Below, one piece after another: positions 8,349-17,447 of a stretch of 64,000 nt of DNA. The DNA comes from SHZL01 sp031362985 (GTDB lineage: Bacteria; Pseudomonadota; Gammaproteobacteria; Xanthomonadales; SZUA-36), in contig JANLTO010000017.1 in NCBI GenBank assembly GCA_031362985.1, positions 1-64,000 on the forward strand. Direction: 5' to 3'. The number at the start of each line of letters is the position of its first letter. The stretch's first letter is position 1. The translations under genes and the position numbers were made by a program. Below the pieces are notes generated by a model, which was not told where the DNA came from, did no database searches, and saw only the letters and a list, made by a program, of their open reading frames with translations.

Positions 8349-9347
8349 GTGCGTTTTGGTATTCGCCTCATCCAGCACCTGGGTAGTCCCCGGGATATCG
8401 TCAAGCTTGGCATACTTGCCGAACAGGCCGGTTTCGACCAGGCCTGGTTTCCCAGCGACAAGTTCATGGTCCACGCCTGGGGCATCATTGCCGCGCTGGC
8501 GGAAAACACCACGCGCATCGTGGTCGGCGCCAATGGCACCGAACCCTATGCGATCTCTCCGGGGGAGATTGCCGGGTTCATGGCGACGCTCGATCACCTG
8601 AGCGAGGGCCGCGTGGCGCTGGGCTTTGGCATGCACACCGAGCAGATGGTCAACTGGCTGGGCTACGATACCTCCGATCGCCTGCAACGCATCCGTGAAG
8701 CCGTTGAACTGATGCGGCGCTTGTGGCGGGGAGAAAACGCGCAATGTGATGGCGAGGTGTATCACTGGTCCGATCAGTGTTATCTGCGCTTCAAGGCCTA
8801 TCGCGAGCACATCCCCATTTACATATCCGGGTTTGCCCACGATGACCTGGAACTCAGCGGCGAACTCGGTGACGGCAGCTTGCCCATGGTGACACCACCG
8901 GAATCGGCCCAACTAATGACCGAGCGGATCATGCAAGGTGTGCGCAAAGCCGGCAAAAACCCGGCGGATTTTGACGTCTGCGGCTGCGCCTGGTTTTCCA
9001 TCTCGGAGAATGGCAAGGGCACGAAGACTGACACCCTGAAAGATATCCTTGCCTACTTTGGTAACTACCTGGATGAGGAAGCGCTGGCCACCGTGGGTTT
9101 GAGCAAGGCGCATTTCGCGGAAACTCAAAGCCTGGTGGCTGCGGGTGATTACCCCGGAGCGCGGGCCGCGGTGACACCAGAAATGATGCAACTGGCCGTG
9201 GTAGGCTCACCCAGGGAGGCAATCGCAAAAATCGAAATGCTGGCAGCTGCCGGTGTGACGCAAGTGTCCATTGGTGGACCGCTGGGTCCTGACCCGGCCG
9301 CAGCGATTCGCCTGATTGGCGAACAGGTTATCCCCTATTTTCGCTAG
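8349..9347 (+). CDS. LLM-class flavin-dependent oxidoreductase
   Basis: A 332-residue luciferase-like monooxygenase/F420-or-FMN reductase. The TIM-barrel signature is present: RFGIRLIQHLG, LGILAEQAGFDQAWFPSD, TTRIVVGANGTEP, LDHLSEGRVALGFGMHTEQM and IPIYISGFAHDDLELSGELGDG. Family members reduce or oxygenate organic substrates; the choice of FMN or F420 cannot be read from sequence alone. The GTG start is supported by GGAG at 8337-8340. It is followed at 40 bases by an MFS carrier and then a UbiD-type decarboxylase, suggesting a shared catabolic route. Confidence 0.88.
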   Translation: MRFGIRLIQHLGSPRDIVKLGILAEQAGFDQAWFPSDKFMVHAWGIIAALAENTTRIVVGANGTEPYAISPGEIAGFMATLDHLSEGRVALGFGMHTEQMVNWLGYDTSDRLQRIREAVELMRRLWRGENAQCDGEVYHWSDQCYLRFKAYREHIPIYISGFAHDDLELSGELGDGSLPMVTPPESAQLMTERIMQGVRKAGKNPADFDVCGCAWFSISENGKGTKTDTLKDILAYFGNYLDEEALATVGLSKAHFAETQSLVAAGDYPGARAAVTPEMMQLAVVGSPREAIAKIEMLAAAGVTQVSIGGPLGPDPAAAIRLIGEQVIPYFR

Positions 9348-9363
9348 CGGCCCTATTTTCGCT
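9333..9363. repeat. 18-bp-period tandem duplication over a stop codon
   Basis: CCCTATTTTCGCT occurs at 9333-9345 and again at 9351-9363. The first copy encodes the last residues of the flavin oxidoreductase before TAG; the second lies in the untranslated spacer. Confidence 0.75.
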
Positions 9364-9386
9364 GGCACGAGGTGTGAGGAGATCAT

Positions 9387-10670
9387 GTGGCTGAGCAGGG
9401 CATAGAAACTCCGGTCCCAGGATCATCTGGCCAGGCACCAGCGGGCCCAAAACCATCGACAATATATTATGGTTGGTGGATCGTCGGCACCGCCGCCGTG
9501 GGTATGTCCACAGGGCCCGGCCAGTTTGCGTTTGGCGCGCTGGGCTTGTTCATGATTCCGCTGGGTGAGGAATTCGACTGGAGCCGCACGCAAGTCAGCC
9601 TGGCACTGACGTTCTTTTCCGTGGCGCTGGCCTGTTCAATTCCTTTTATTGGCAAGCTGGTTGACCAGCACGGCAGCCGGAAAATCCTGCTGCCATCGTG
9701 TACTGCCTTTGCCATTTTGCTGGCATTGATACCTGTGCTGGCGGATCAGCTATGGATCCTGTTCCTGCTCTTTGCCCTGATCGGTGCATTGGGTGCTGGC
9801 GCCAATGCCTTACCCTACCTGCGCACCATTTCGGCCTGGTTTGACCGCCGCCGGGCGCTGGCCCTGGGCATTGCCATGGGCGGCAGCGGCACGGGCTACG
9901 TGTATGTGCCGCCGGCAGTGCAGTACATGATAGCAACCCATGGCTGGCGTTCGGCATGGCTCATGCTGGCCGCGGTAACCCTGGTGGTTGCCGTCCCGCT
10001 GGTCTATTTCCTGTTGCGCGAAGGGCCCTCAGCCAGGGACCTCGCAGGCCGTGATGAACTGCGTTCGCAGTCAGCCAGCGCCAGTTCGGGACCACACACA
10101 CCTCTGGCCTTGTTGCTCCGGCGTCCCTTGCTGTGGCAGTTGTTCATCATTTTCTGCCTGCTATCCTTCTGCCTGTATGGCGTGCTGTCGCATCTCGTTC
10201 CCATGCTGCAGGATCGCGGCATGTCAGCAGGCAGCGCAGCCCTGGTCCAGTCCACGCTCGGGGCCGCCCTGGTGGCCTCGCGCGTGCTGATCGGCTATGT
10301 CATGGACCGGATTTTTGCCCCCTTTGTGGCCATCGCATGTTTTCTTCTGACCACCATCGGCCTTGCCATGTTGGCTGGCGGGGCGGTGGGTCCGCTGGCC
10401 TTTGTCGCGGTGATCTTCATCGGCGTGAGCATGGGTGCGGAAATCGACATGCTGGCCTTCCTTACGGGACGCTACTTTGGCGTGGAAAATTTTGGGCAGG
10501 TTTATGGCATCCTGTTTGCGTCGTTTGTGCTCGGCACGTCATCCGGGCCGGTATTTTATGGAATAGCTTTTGACGCACTGGGGTCCTATGTTTGGATCCT
10601 GCTGGTAAGCATCAGCCTGATGTTGGTGTCGGCTGGCTTCACCGCACGGTTGCCGAGGTATTCCCGATGA
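9387..10670 (+). CDS. MFS transporter
   Basis: A 427-residue inner-membrane carrier with about twelve hydrophobic helices. After a polar 25-residue N-terminus comes helix 1 (YYGWWIVGTAAVGM). The loop 2-3 motif reads GKLVDQHGSRK, close to the major-facilitator consensus G-x-x-x-D-x-x-G-x-R. A central polar loop (ARDLAGRDELRSQSASASSG) separates the two six-helix bundles. The family resembles OFA/monocarboxylate-type permeases. The GTG start is preceded by GAGGAG. Position between the flavin oxidoreductase and the UbiD-like decarboxylase suggests it imports or exports the acid they process; the substrate is inferred only. Confidence 0.9.
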   Translation: MAEQGIETPVPGSSGQAPAGPKPSTIYYGWWIVGTAAVGMSTGPGQFAFGALGLFMIPLGEEFDWSRTQVSLALTFFSVALACSIPFIGKLVDQHGSRKILLPSCTAFAILLALIPVLADQLWILFLLFALIGALGAGANALPYLRTISAWFDRRRALALGIAMGGSGTGYVYVPPAVQYMIATHGWRSAWLMLAAVTLVVAVPLVYFLLREGPSARDLAGRDELRSQSASASSGPHTPLALLLRRPLLWQLFIIFCLLSFCLYGVLSHLVPMLQDRGMSAGSAALVQSTLGAALVASRVLIGYVMDRIFAPFVAIACFLLTTIGLAMLAGGAVGPLAFVAVIFIGVSMGAEIDMLAFLTGRYFGVENFGQVYGILFASFVLGTSSGPVFYGIAFDALGSYVWILLVSISLMLVSAGFTARLPRYSR

Positions 10671-10713
10671 AGACCGCATCCGTCGTTCACACGGGCCTTG
10701 AGGGAGAAAGCGT

Positions 10714-12036
10714 ATGCGTGACTACATTGCACAACTGAAGGCGCGCGGCGAACTGATCGTCGTCAGCACACCCGTGGACCCGAAGTTCGAACTGGCCGCT
10801 GTGACCCAGCGGCTGCAGCAGCAAAGCGACAAGGCCATTTTGTTCCGCAATGTCATCGGCGCGCGCATGCCCGTGGTCAGCAACATCTACGGCAGCCGCA
10901 GGCGTTTGTGCGAAATGATCGGCGCCACGGACGGTAACTTCTGCCGCCGCTGGACGGAGTTGTACCCGGGCAAGCGGGGAGTAACAGATGGCGCGGCAAG
11001 CAAAGCCGCGGTAAATAAAAAATACCCGCGAGTGTCAGGCAAGCTCAGCGACCTGCCACAGATCACCTACTTCGAGAAGGATGGCGGACCCTACATCACC
11101 TCAGCCCTGTACCTGGCAAGAAATCCCGTCAACAGGATCGCAAACCTTTCCTTCCATCGCTCGCAAATTATCAGCAACAGCGAACTGCGGGTCAGACTGG
11201 GATCCACGCATGATCTGACCCACTACCAGAAGCTGGCAGAAAAGAACGGCGATGCATTGCCTGCTGTCCTGCTGATCGGCACTGCGCCGGAAATCTTCAT
11301 TGCCGCCTGTGCCAGCCTGCCGATCGATGAAGATGAGCTGACCGCGGCGGCCGCCATCAGTGGCAAGCCGGTTGCCATGCAGAAATGCCGCAGCATCGAT
11401 CTGGAATTCCCCGCCGACACTGAGGTCGTGGTCGAAGGCCGCTTCCTGCCTAACGTGCAGCGGCCCGAAGGTCCGTTTGGAGAATTCATGGGCTATTACG
11501 TACCGGTGGGCAACAACGCCGTGTTCGAGGTGCTGGACGTGCACTGGCGCGAAGATGCCCTGTTCCATAGCCTGAACTGCGGCTCGCCTGAGGACATGCA
11601 CGCGCTGGATTTCGCCATCGCAACGCGCATCTACCGCAATCTGATCGACAAAGTACCCGGTGTGGTCAATGTAGCCTGTTATCCCAACCTGATGAATACC
11701 GTGGTGCAGATCCGGCAGCAGTACGAAGGCCACGCCCGGCATGTCTTGCTGGCGGCCTTCGGCGCGCACCTGGACTACAGCAAGAGCTGCATGGTGGTGG
11801 ACGAGGACGTCGACCTCCACGATCTCAACGACGTCTTCTGGGCCTATTTGACGCGCGGCCGGGCGGATACCCGGGCATTCATCCTGCACGACATTCCCGG
11901 TTTCTACCGGGACCCCCATAAGGATCATTGGGGACGGCTGGCGATAGATGCCACCAAACCGTTTGGTCGCGAGCAGGAGTTCGAACGCAAGCGCATACCC
12001 GGTGCGGACACACTGGATCTGAGCAAGTACGTCTGA
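10714..12036 (+). CDS. UbiD family decarboxylase
   Basis: A 440-residue enzyme of the prenylated-FMN-dependent UbiD family. It starts MRDYIAQLKARGEL, as in many family members. Also present are RIANLSFHR, the EGPFGEFMGYY segment holding a catalytic Glu, and a metal-binding stretch around NCGSPEDMHAL. It is shorter than E. coli UbiD (497 residues), as in catabolic UbiD-like enzymes acting on aromatic, heteroaromatic or unsaturated acids, so a role outside ubiquinone synthesis is likely but inferred. AGGGAGA at 10701-10707 gives a good ribosome site. A UbiX-type partner that would make the prenyl-FMN cofactor is encoded just downstream on the other strand. Confidence 0.93.
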   Translation: MRDYIAQLKARGELIVVSTPVDPKFELAAVTQRLQQQSDKAILFRNVIGARMPVVSNIYGSRRRLCEMIGATDGNFCRRWTELYPGKRGVTDGAASKAAVNKKYPRVSGKLSDLPQITYFEKDGGPYITSALYLARNPVNRIANLSFHRSQIISNSELRVRLGSTHDLTHYQKLAEKNGDALPAVLLIGTAPEIFIAACASLPIDEDELTAAAAISGKPVAMQKCRSIDLEFPADTEVVVEGRFLPNVQRPEGPFGEFMGYYVPVGNNAVFEVLDVHWREDALFHSLNCGSPEDMHALDFAIATRIYRNLIDKVPGVVNVACYPNLMNTVVQIRQQYEGHARHVLLAAFGAHLDYSKSCMVVDEDVDLHDLNDVFWAYLTRGRADTRAFILHDIPGFYRDPHKDHWGRLAIDATKPFGREQEFERKRIPGADTLDLSKYV

Positions 12037-12130
12037 AATTTACAGTCCATACTTCAAGTGATTTCGAGAGAAAATTTCCGCGGAAACGTCAGCAAAAAGC
12101 AAGCGAATAGATCTGGACTAACCCAAATCG

Positions 12131-12694
12131 CTAACTCATCCCATTCCAGCGTTTGCATATCACGTTGTCGATACCGAGCAGGTCCAGCAGGCGGCCGACC
12201 GTGTCATCCACAATATCCGCGATGGTTTGCGGCTTGTTATAAAACGCCGGTACCGGCGGCGCGATGATGGCGCCCAGCAGGGACGCCTCGTACATCAGGC
12301 GGCAGTGCCCGGCATGTAGGGGCATCTCGCGTGGCACGAGGATCAATGGCCGCCGCTCCTTCAGCACGACATCCGCAGCGCGCGTCAGTAGATTTTCACC
12401 ATAGGAATGGGCAACGGCCGAGAGCGTCTTCATCGAACACGGCGCAATCACCATGCCGTCGGTTTTAAATGAACCACTGGAAATCGATGCGGCCAGGTTC
12501 TGGTCGTTGTGGACCACATCGGCAAGCGCTTCGATGGCTTTGATGGAGCGGTCCGACTCCTGCTTGATCGCAAGCCTGGCACCCTTGCTGATGACCAGGT
12601 GCGTCTCGCAGTCCTGGATCGCAGACAGTACTTCCAGCAGGCGGACGCCATAAATGATGCCACTGGCTCCGGACATTCCGATGATGATGCGCAT
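12131..12694 (-). CDS. ubiX: UbiX family flavin prenyltransferase
   Basis: A 187-residue protein that prenylates FMN to give the cofactor of UbiD decarboxylases. The FMN-binding opening is MRIIIGMSGASGIIYG. The central APCSMKTLSAVAHSYGENLLTRAADV and the ERRPLILVPREMPLHAGH / LGAIIAPPVPAFYNKP segments match the family. ATG 12694 was chosen since the family starts at MRIIIG; residues upstream of it are unsupported. It converges with the UbiD-like gene (94-base gap) and diverges from the amidase gene. Whether it also serves ubiquinone synthesis cannot be told here. Confidence 0.93.
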   Translation of the reverse strand: MRIIIGMSGASGIIYGVRLLEVLSAIQDCETHLVISKGARLAIKQESDRSIKAIEALADVVHNDQNLAASISSGSFKTDGMVIAPCSMKTLSAVAHSYGENLLTRAADVVLKERRPLILVPREMPLHAGHCRLMYEASLLGAIIAPPVPAFYNKPQTIADIVDDTVGRLLDLLGIDNVICKRWNGMS

Positions 12695-12795
12695 GCCGGC
12701 GAGTATGGCGGAATGTGGGGCTGGACTACAATGCTGTTGCGTGCGTTGCGTATACTGCACTGCAAACCTTTCCCGGTCCAGCCAAGGAGATCGTC

Positions 12796-14298
12796 GTGCG
12801 TATTTTCCTGATTGCTCTCCTGACTCTGCTCAACGCACCCTTCCTGTCAGCGCAGCAGGCCGCTGCACCGGAAGCACCCAACCAGGCGCTGGCGCTGGAA
12901 CTCATGCGCGCACGCATGGCACAGTGGGAGCCCAGCCTCAATGCTGTGATCACGCTCAATCCCAACCTGGACCAGACCAGCCTCGTAGCGGCTCAACCCG
13001 GCCCCCTGGCCGGCTTGCCGGTGTTGCTCAAGGACAACATCGAAACCTTCGATATGCCCACCACGGCCGGTTCGCTGGCATTGGCCAACAACTTCACTGG
13101 CCGCGATGCGGAGCTTACCCGCCGTCTGCGCGAGGCCGGCCTCGTGATCGCCGGCAAGACTAATCTTTCGGAGTGGGCCAACTTCCGCGACAGCCATTCC
13201 GCCAGCGGTTGGAGCGCCGTGGGCGGGCTCACCCGCAATGCCTGGGACCCATCGCGTACAGCCTGCGGTTCGAGTTCCGGTTCCGCCGTGGCGGTGGCAG
13301 CCGGTTACGTGCCGTTTGCCGTCGGCACGGAAACCGATGGCTCCATCGTCTGCCCGGCTTCCTACAACGGCATCGTCGGTATCAAGCCCACGGTGGGATT
13401 GATCAGCCGCCGCGGTATCGCGCCGATCTCGCACAGCCAGGACACCGCCGGGCCGATGGCTGTGAGCGTCAAACTGGCGGCCCAGCTGCTATCGGCCATG
13501 GAGGGCGAAGATCCTGCAGATCCCGCGACCGTGGCGGCCCATGCGCATTTCGGACGTGACTACCTGGCCGGGCTTAATGCCGACAGCTTCAAGGGCCTCA
13601 AGATTGGAGTGATCCGGTCGGCCGAAGATCCCATCACCGATGGCGCACAGCTCAACTTCGAGCGCGCCGTAGCGGATCTTAAAGCCGCTGGCGCCGTGCT
13701 GGTGGATGGCCTCGCGTGGCCTGAATATCCGGATGGCTTTAATGACGCTTCCTTCAACGTATTGCTCTATGAATTCAAACACGACCTCAATGCGTATCTC
13801 GCCGGCCTGCCCGGTGATGCCGGGCAGCTGAACCTCGCACGCCTTATTGAATTCAACCAGATCAATGCCGAGTTGGAAATGCCCTGGTTTGGCCAGGACA
13901 CATTCATCCAGGCACAGGAGAAGGGCGATCTTGATAGCAAGGAATACTCGCGCGCACTGAGACTGGTGCAAAGCTTCACGCGGTCCGCCATTGACGGCCT
14001 GCTGGCCAAAAACAGCGTAGACCTGCTGGTGACGCCGACCAATTCACTGCCGTTTTCCATCGACCTCGTGCATGGTGATACCTGGTACGGGGGCGCCAGC
14101 AGCATGGCGGCCATTTCCGGCTACCCGCATATCACTGTGCCATCGGGGCGGATGAAAGGCCTGCCCACCGGACTCTCCCTGATAGGCACCGCGTTCAGTG
14201 AGCCTGTGCTGATCCGCGCTGCCTACGGTTATGAGCAGGCCACGCACCATGCCATCACCCTGGCCGGGAAGGATGCCTGGGGACTGGAGGGTCGCTGA
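12796..14298 (+). CDS. Secreted amidase (amidase signature family)
   Basis: A 500-residue hydrolase with a signal peptide (IFLIALLTLLNAPFLSA, cleaved before QQ). The Ser-cisSer-Lys triad is readable: Lys in GLPVLLKDNIET, cis-Ser in ACGSSSGSAVAVAAG and nucleophile Ser in GTETDGSIVCPAS. A glutamate-rich middle and the C-terminal GLPTGLSLIG complete the fold. The family cleaves amide bonds of diverse substrates; this one would act in the periplasm. The GTG at 12796 is favoured because GGAGA at 12786-12790 precedes it and it begins directly with the signal peptide. It neighbours UbiX/UbiD/MFS genes and may release an acid or amine for that route. Confidence 0.9.
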   Translation: MRIFLIALLTLLNAPFLSAQQAAAPEAPNQALALELMRARMAQWEPSLNAVITLNPNLDQTSLVAAQPGPLAGLPVLLKDNIETFDMPTTAGSLALANNFTGRDAELTRRLREAGLVIAGKTNLSEWANFRDSHSASGWSAVGGLTRNAWDPSRTACGSSSGSAVAVAAGYVPFAVGTETDGSIVCPASYNGIVGIKPTVGLISRRGIAPISHSQDTAGPMAVSVKLAAQLLSAMEGEDPADPATVAAHAHFGRDYLAGLNADSFKGLKIGVIRSAEDPITDGAQLNFERAVADLKAAGAVLVDGLAWPEYPDGFNDASFNVLLYEFKHDLNAYLAGLPGDAGQLNLARLIEFNQINAELEMPWFGQDTFIQAQEKGDLDSKEYSRALRLVQSFTRSAIDGLLAKNSVDLLVTPTNSLPFSIDLVHGDTWYGGASSMAAISGYPHITVPSGRMKGLPTGLSLIGTAFSEPVLIRAAYGYEQATHHAITLAGKDAWGLEGR

Positions 14299-14332
14299 TA
14301 CTACCAGGCTGTGCCTGTGGAACTTTAGAATG

Positions 14333-14344
14333 TGTTAATTAACA
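14333..14344. promoter_or_regulatory. 12-bp perfect palindrome upstream of a secreted-protein gene
   Basis: TGTTAATTAACA lies 21 bases before the ATG at 14365, in the short gap after the amidase gene. It could be an operator or part of an AT-rich promoter; no regulator is identified. Confidence 0.3.
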
Positions 14345-14364
14345 ATGCGTGAAGAATTTTATCC

Positions 14365-15225
14365 ATGAATATTTTCCAGCCAGCTTCCAATCTTCTGCCC
14401 AGGGCACTCGCTGCGACCTTGCTGCTGGCCCTGTTGCTGGTCTTGCTGGCGACGGCGGCAAGCGCGCAAGAGATTGAACTTCAGCCCGGCCTGATAGCGG
14501 GCAAGCAGATATACCTGAGCGAGGTTCGCGACACCGCTTACTGCGACATTGCAGTTGTGATGGACGCGTCACCCAGGTTGCAACTCAAAATGCCTCCCAA
14601 GGCACCTGCCGAGCTTTACGCCCAGCTATACAACACCACGGGCACTACCGGACCGGAGGGCGGCTGCCCGGCGGACGCGTTTGCCGCGCTGGATGGCAGT
14701 AAGCTGGCGGCAGCTTTGGCCGCCGAAGAGGTGTATCTGAATCCAACACCGCAGGTTGCCCGGCGGTATTGGGTCATGGACGATCTCCAGGTTTACCGGT
14801 CGGGTGAAACCGCGAACTTCATGGGCGTGGCGGCGACGTGGGTGGGAGCTGTTCCCCCCGGGCAGATACGCAACGCAATGAGTGCGCCTTACATGGGCGT
14901 GGAAGTACACCTTGAGTGGAGATTTGCCTACCGGAAAGGCAGCGTGGCATTTTTCCTGCACTCGCCCGACCACAAGACCTGGGTGATGCAGTCGTACACT
15001 ACCGAAGTGGATGCGGAATTGACGTTCGAGCAGCTTTCCGAGCTTGGCGGTAAACTGAATCTGCCCCCCGGCTGGATCTTCGAGGCACATCGTTTGAGCA
15101 AGGGTATGGCTGTGGATCCGCGCAATGCCTACGGGACGGCTCACATAGTCCGCGACGATCTCCACAATGTGTACACAGGCTGCGGTTTCGATACGACCTG
15201 CGGCCCAACCTTGAAGTCAGAGTAA
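14365..15225 (+). CDS. Secreted protein of unknown function
   Basis: A 286-residue protein I do not recognise. Residues 1-35 form a signal peptide: a hydrophobic run of leucine and alanine ending TAASAQ. The mature part contains five Cys (DTAYCDIA, GGCPAD, and CGFDTTC near the end) that could form disulfides, and aromatic-rich strands such as VEVHLEWRFAYRKGSVAFFLHSPDH, suggesting a beta-rich periplasmic domain. It follows the amidase on the same strand after 66 bases and may be coexpressed with it. No catalytic motif is evident. Confidence 0.7.
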   Translation: MNIFQPASNLLPRALAATLLLALLLVLLATAASAQEIELQPGLIAGKQIYLSEVRDTAYCDIAVVMDASPRLQLKMPPKAPAELYAQLYNTTGTTGPEGGCPADAFAALDGSKLAAALAAEEVYLNPTPQVARRYWVMDDLQVYRSGETANFMGVAATWVGAVPPGQIRNAMSAPYMGVEVHLEWRFAYRKGSVAFFLHSPDHKTWVMQSYTTEVDAELTFEQLSELGGKLNLPPGWIFEAHRLSKGMAVDPRNAYGTAHIVRDDLHNVYTGCGFDTTCGPTLKSE

Positions 15226-15486
15226 AGAAAACGGGATACCCACACGTTGGGCCCGGAAAGATTTGGGTGTTCAATCTTTCTGTCAGGTAGGTGTTCTGTT
15301 TAGTTCGTGTTACATCTGGACTACTCCCTGGAGACCCCTACCTGGTTCCAGGCCGGGTAATTCGAATGGTCTTTGTGGCCAGGTGTACTTCCCGCAGGAA
15401 AAAAGCGAGGCCTATGACCAGCGCCAATAACCCACTTCAGCGGCGGCCAGGTGTTGGATGTCGTGAGCGCTCATGACCCCAATTAC

Positions 15487-17301
15487 TTATTTGGGTAACT
15501 CGCAGCAGTCCGCCAGACCCGCTGCTTTCAACAATTCCTGGAAACGGAATTCGTGCCTCAAGGGGTCGAGGAAGTGATCGATGCCCATCAAAAGCACACC
15601 GGGATCATGAACTTCCAATGCATTTTGCAGCCAGTCCAGCGCCTGCCCGTTCTCGCCCCACTGGGCATGGATTTGCGCATACTGGTATGCCGCAGCATCG
15701 CCTGAATCGGCCTGCAACAGTTTCAGTTCATTAGCGGCTTCCTCATACCGGCCCAGCCGGTGCAATGCAATGGCGTTGCCGGTAAAGCGGATAAATCCAA
15801 TTGGTTCCTGCGCCAGCCACTTCAACGCCTGTTCTGTGGCATCGCCCTGGTTCAGCAGGCAATACCCCATGTAACCGCGCACCCGGCTGGCGTCTGGTGA
15901 GAGCTCCAGTGCCCGCTCCACAACGCGCTGGAGTTCACTGCAATTGCCGAACTGGTAGGCGAGGATGCCGTACCGCGTGAGCGCTTCGCGTGACAGGGGG
16001 TCCAGCTTCGCACCGGCTTCGATAATCGCCAGTCCCTCTTGCAGGTGGCCCACCAAACCCACCGCGGTTCCATACAAGGTATTGGTCTCGACGCTGCCGG
16101 GAAACCGGTCCCGCGCGTCTTTGTATAGTGCAAGTGTCGTGGGCCAGTCGAGTGCCAACTGTGCGCTGCGCGCCTTTGCCAGCAGGGCCTCGACGCTGGT
16201 GGGTGCCAGTTGTTCCAGCTTGTCAGCCTGGGCGCGCATCTTTGCGGCGCTGACATCAAAAGCCTCCAGGCCGTTACGATTCATCCGGTCCCAGTAGTTG
16301 TACATGCCATACCAGGGGGCGACGTAGGTGGGATCCAGCGCAATGGCCTGTTCGAAAAATTGCCTCGCGGTCGCAAGAGTTTCAGGGTCATCCGGAGACC
16401 CCTGATAAATGTGCTGTCCGCGCAGGTACGCCTCGTAGGCCTCGGCGTTGTGCGTCCCGCCCACTGACTGCTTATCTTTGCTAAGTAAGGTAAGGCTCAG
16501 TGCCTGCGCCACTTTTTCAGCGATATCCGCCTGGATGGCAAAAATATCATCGAGGTCACGGTCGAAGGTTTCCGACCAGAGGTGGTAACCATCCCTGGTC
16601 TTGACCAGCTGTGCGGTGATGCGCACGCGGTTGTTTGCCTTGCGCACACTGCCTTCGAGCACGTTGGCCACGTTGAGCCGCTCTCCCACCTCGCGCAGGT
16701 CGACGTTTTGCCCCTTGAAGGCAAAAGAGGAAGTACGCCCGGTGACTTTCAGTTCGGGGATCTGCACCAGGGTATTGAGCAGTTCCTCGGAGAGACCATC
16801 GGAGAAGTACTCGTTTTCGGGGTCCCCGCTCATGTTCACAAACGGCAGCACCGCGATGGAAAGCTCGTTGCTCTCTGCAGCCGGTGTGGTGCTGGGCCCG
16901 CTGGTGGTTGCAGCACCACTGACCTCACCGGCAACGACAGCAGTGGCAGGAGCCTGCTCGGGAATCAGCCGGTCGGCAATCAGGCCGGCTATGGCCAGCA
17001 CCAACAGCACGATAATGGTGACGTTGATCTTGCGCCCGGTCTCGTGGGTGATCGATTGCTCGCGATCGATTTCACGCTCGCGCTTGATGCCCTCCGGAGT
17101 GAGTTCAAAAACCCAGGAAAAAATCAGCGCAAAAGGAAATCCGATGGCCAGCAGGATGAGCACGAAGCGAAACGCCCACCCTGGCACTTCGAGCTGGTCA
17201 AACAGCACATCGGCAATCTGCAGGATCAGCCAGCTGGCTATGCCATACAGCACAGCCATGCGGATCACGTTACGCCGTTTGAGTTCCTCGAATAGAGACA
17301 T
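15487..17301 (-). CDS. Membrane protein with TolB-like N-domain and TPR repeats
   Basis: A 604-residue protein. The N-terminus MSLFEELKRRNVIRMAVLYG and two helices around residues 15-60, plus a third near 95-115, anchor it in the membrane. A TolB/FlgO-like domain (IAVLPFVNMSGDPENEYFSDGLSEELL, about 150-275) precedes tetratricopeptide repeats (about 280-600). This architecture is common in gammaproteobacteria and is often annotated next to adenylate-cyclase-like or winged-helix signalling proteins; its function is unsettled. Its ATG sits directly against a repeat array (17302-17442), with no visible ribosome binding site. Confidence 0.85.
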   Translation of the reverse strand: MSLFEELKRRNVIRMAVLYGIASWLILQIADVLFDQLEVPGWAFRFVLILLAIGFPFALIFSWVFELTPEGIKREREIDREQSITHETGRKINVTIIVLLVLAIAGLIADRLIPEQAPATAVVAGEVSGAATTSGPSTTPAAESNELSIAVLPFVNMSGDPENEYFSDGLSEELLNTLVQIPELKVTGRTSSFAFKGQNVDLREVGERLNVANVLEGSVRKANNRVRITAQLVKTRDGYHLWSETFDRDLDDIFAIQADIAEKVAQALSLTLLSKDKQSVGGTHNAEAYEAYLRGQHIYQGSPDDPETLATARQFFEQAIALDPTYVAPWYGMYNYWDRMNRNGLEAFDVSAAKMRAQADKLEQLAPTSVEALLAKARSAQLALDWPTTLALYKDARDRFPGSVETNTLYGTAVGLVGHLQEGLAIIEAGAKLDPLSREALTRYGILAYQFGNCSELQRVVERALELSPDASRVRGYMGYCLLNQGDATEQALKWLAQEPIGFIRFTGNAIALHRLGRYEEAANELKLLQADSGDAAAYQYAQIHAQWGENGQALDWLQNALEVHDPGVLLMGIDHFLDPLRHEFRFQELLKAAGLADCCELPK

Positions 17302-17442
17302 GATTATGGGGTCAGGATTATGGGGTCAGCAGGATGCATGGGGTCAGAGTACTATTTGGGGTAAGTGACCCCAAATAGTACTCTGACCCCAGATACCTGA
17401 CCCCAGATACAGATATTTTGACCCCAGATATTCTCTGACCCC
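17302..17442. repeat. GGGGTCAG repeat cluster with perfect 22-bp inverted repeat
   Basis: Three forward GGGGTCAG cores (17308, 17322, 17340) and four reverse copies ending TGACCCC (ends 17390, 17404, 17425, 17442) fill the gap between two minus-strand genes. The first two are 14-bp tandem units. Bases 17340-17361 and 17369-17390 form a perfect 22-bp inverted repeat around a 7-base loop. The array touches the start codon of the TolB-like/TPR gene. Confidence 0.9.
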
Positions 17443-17447
17443 ACGTT

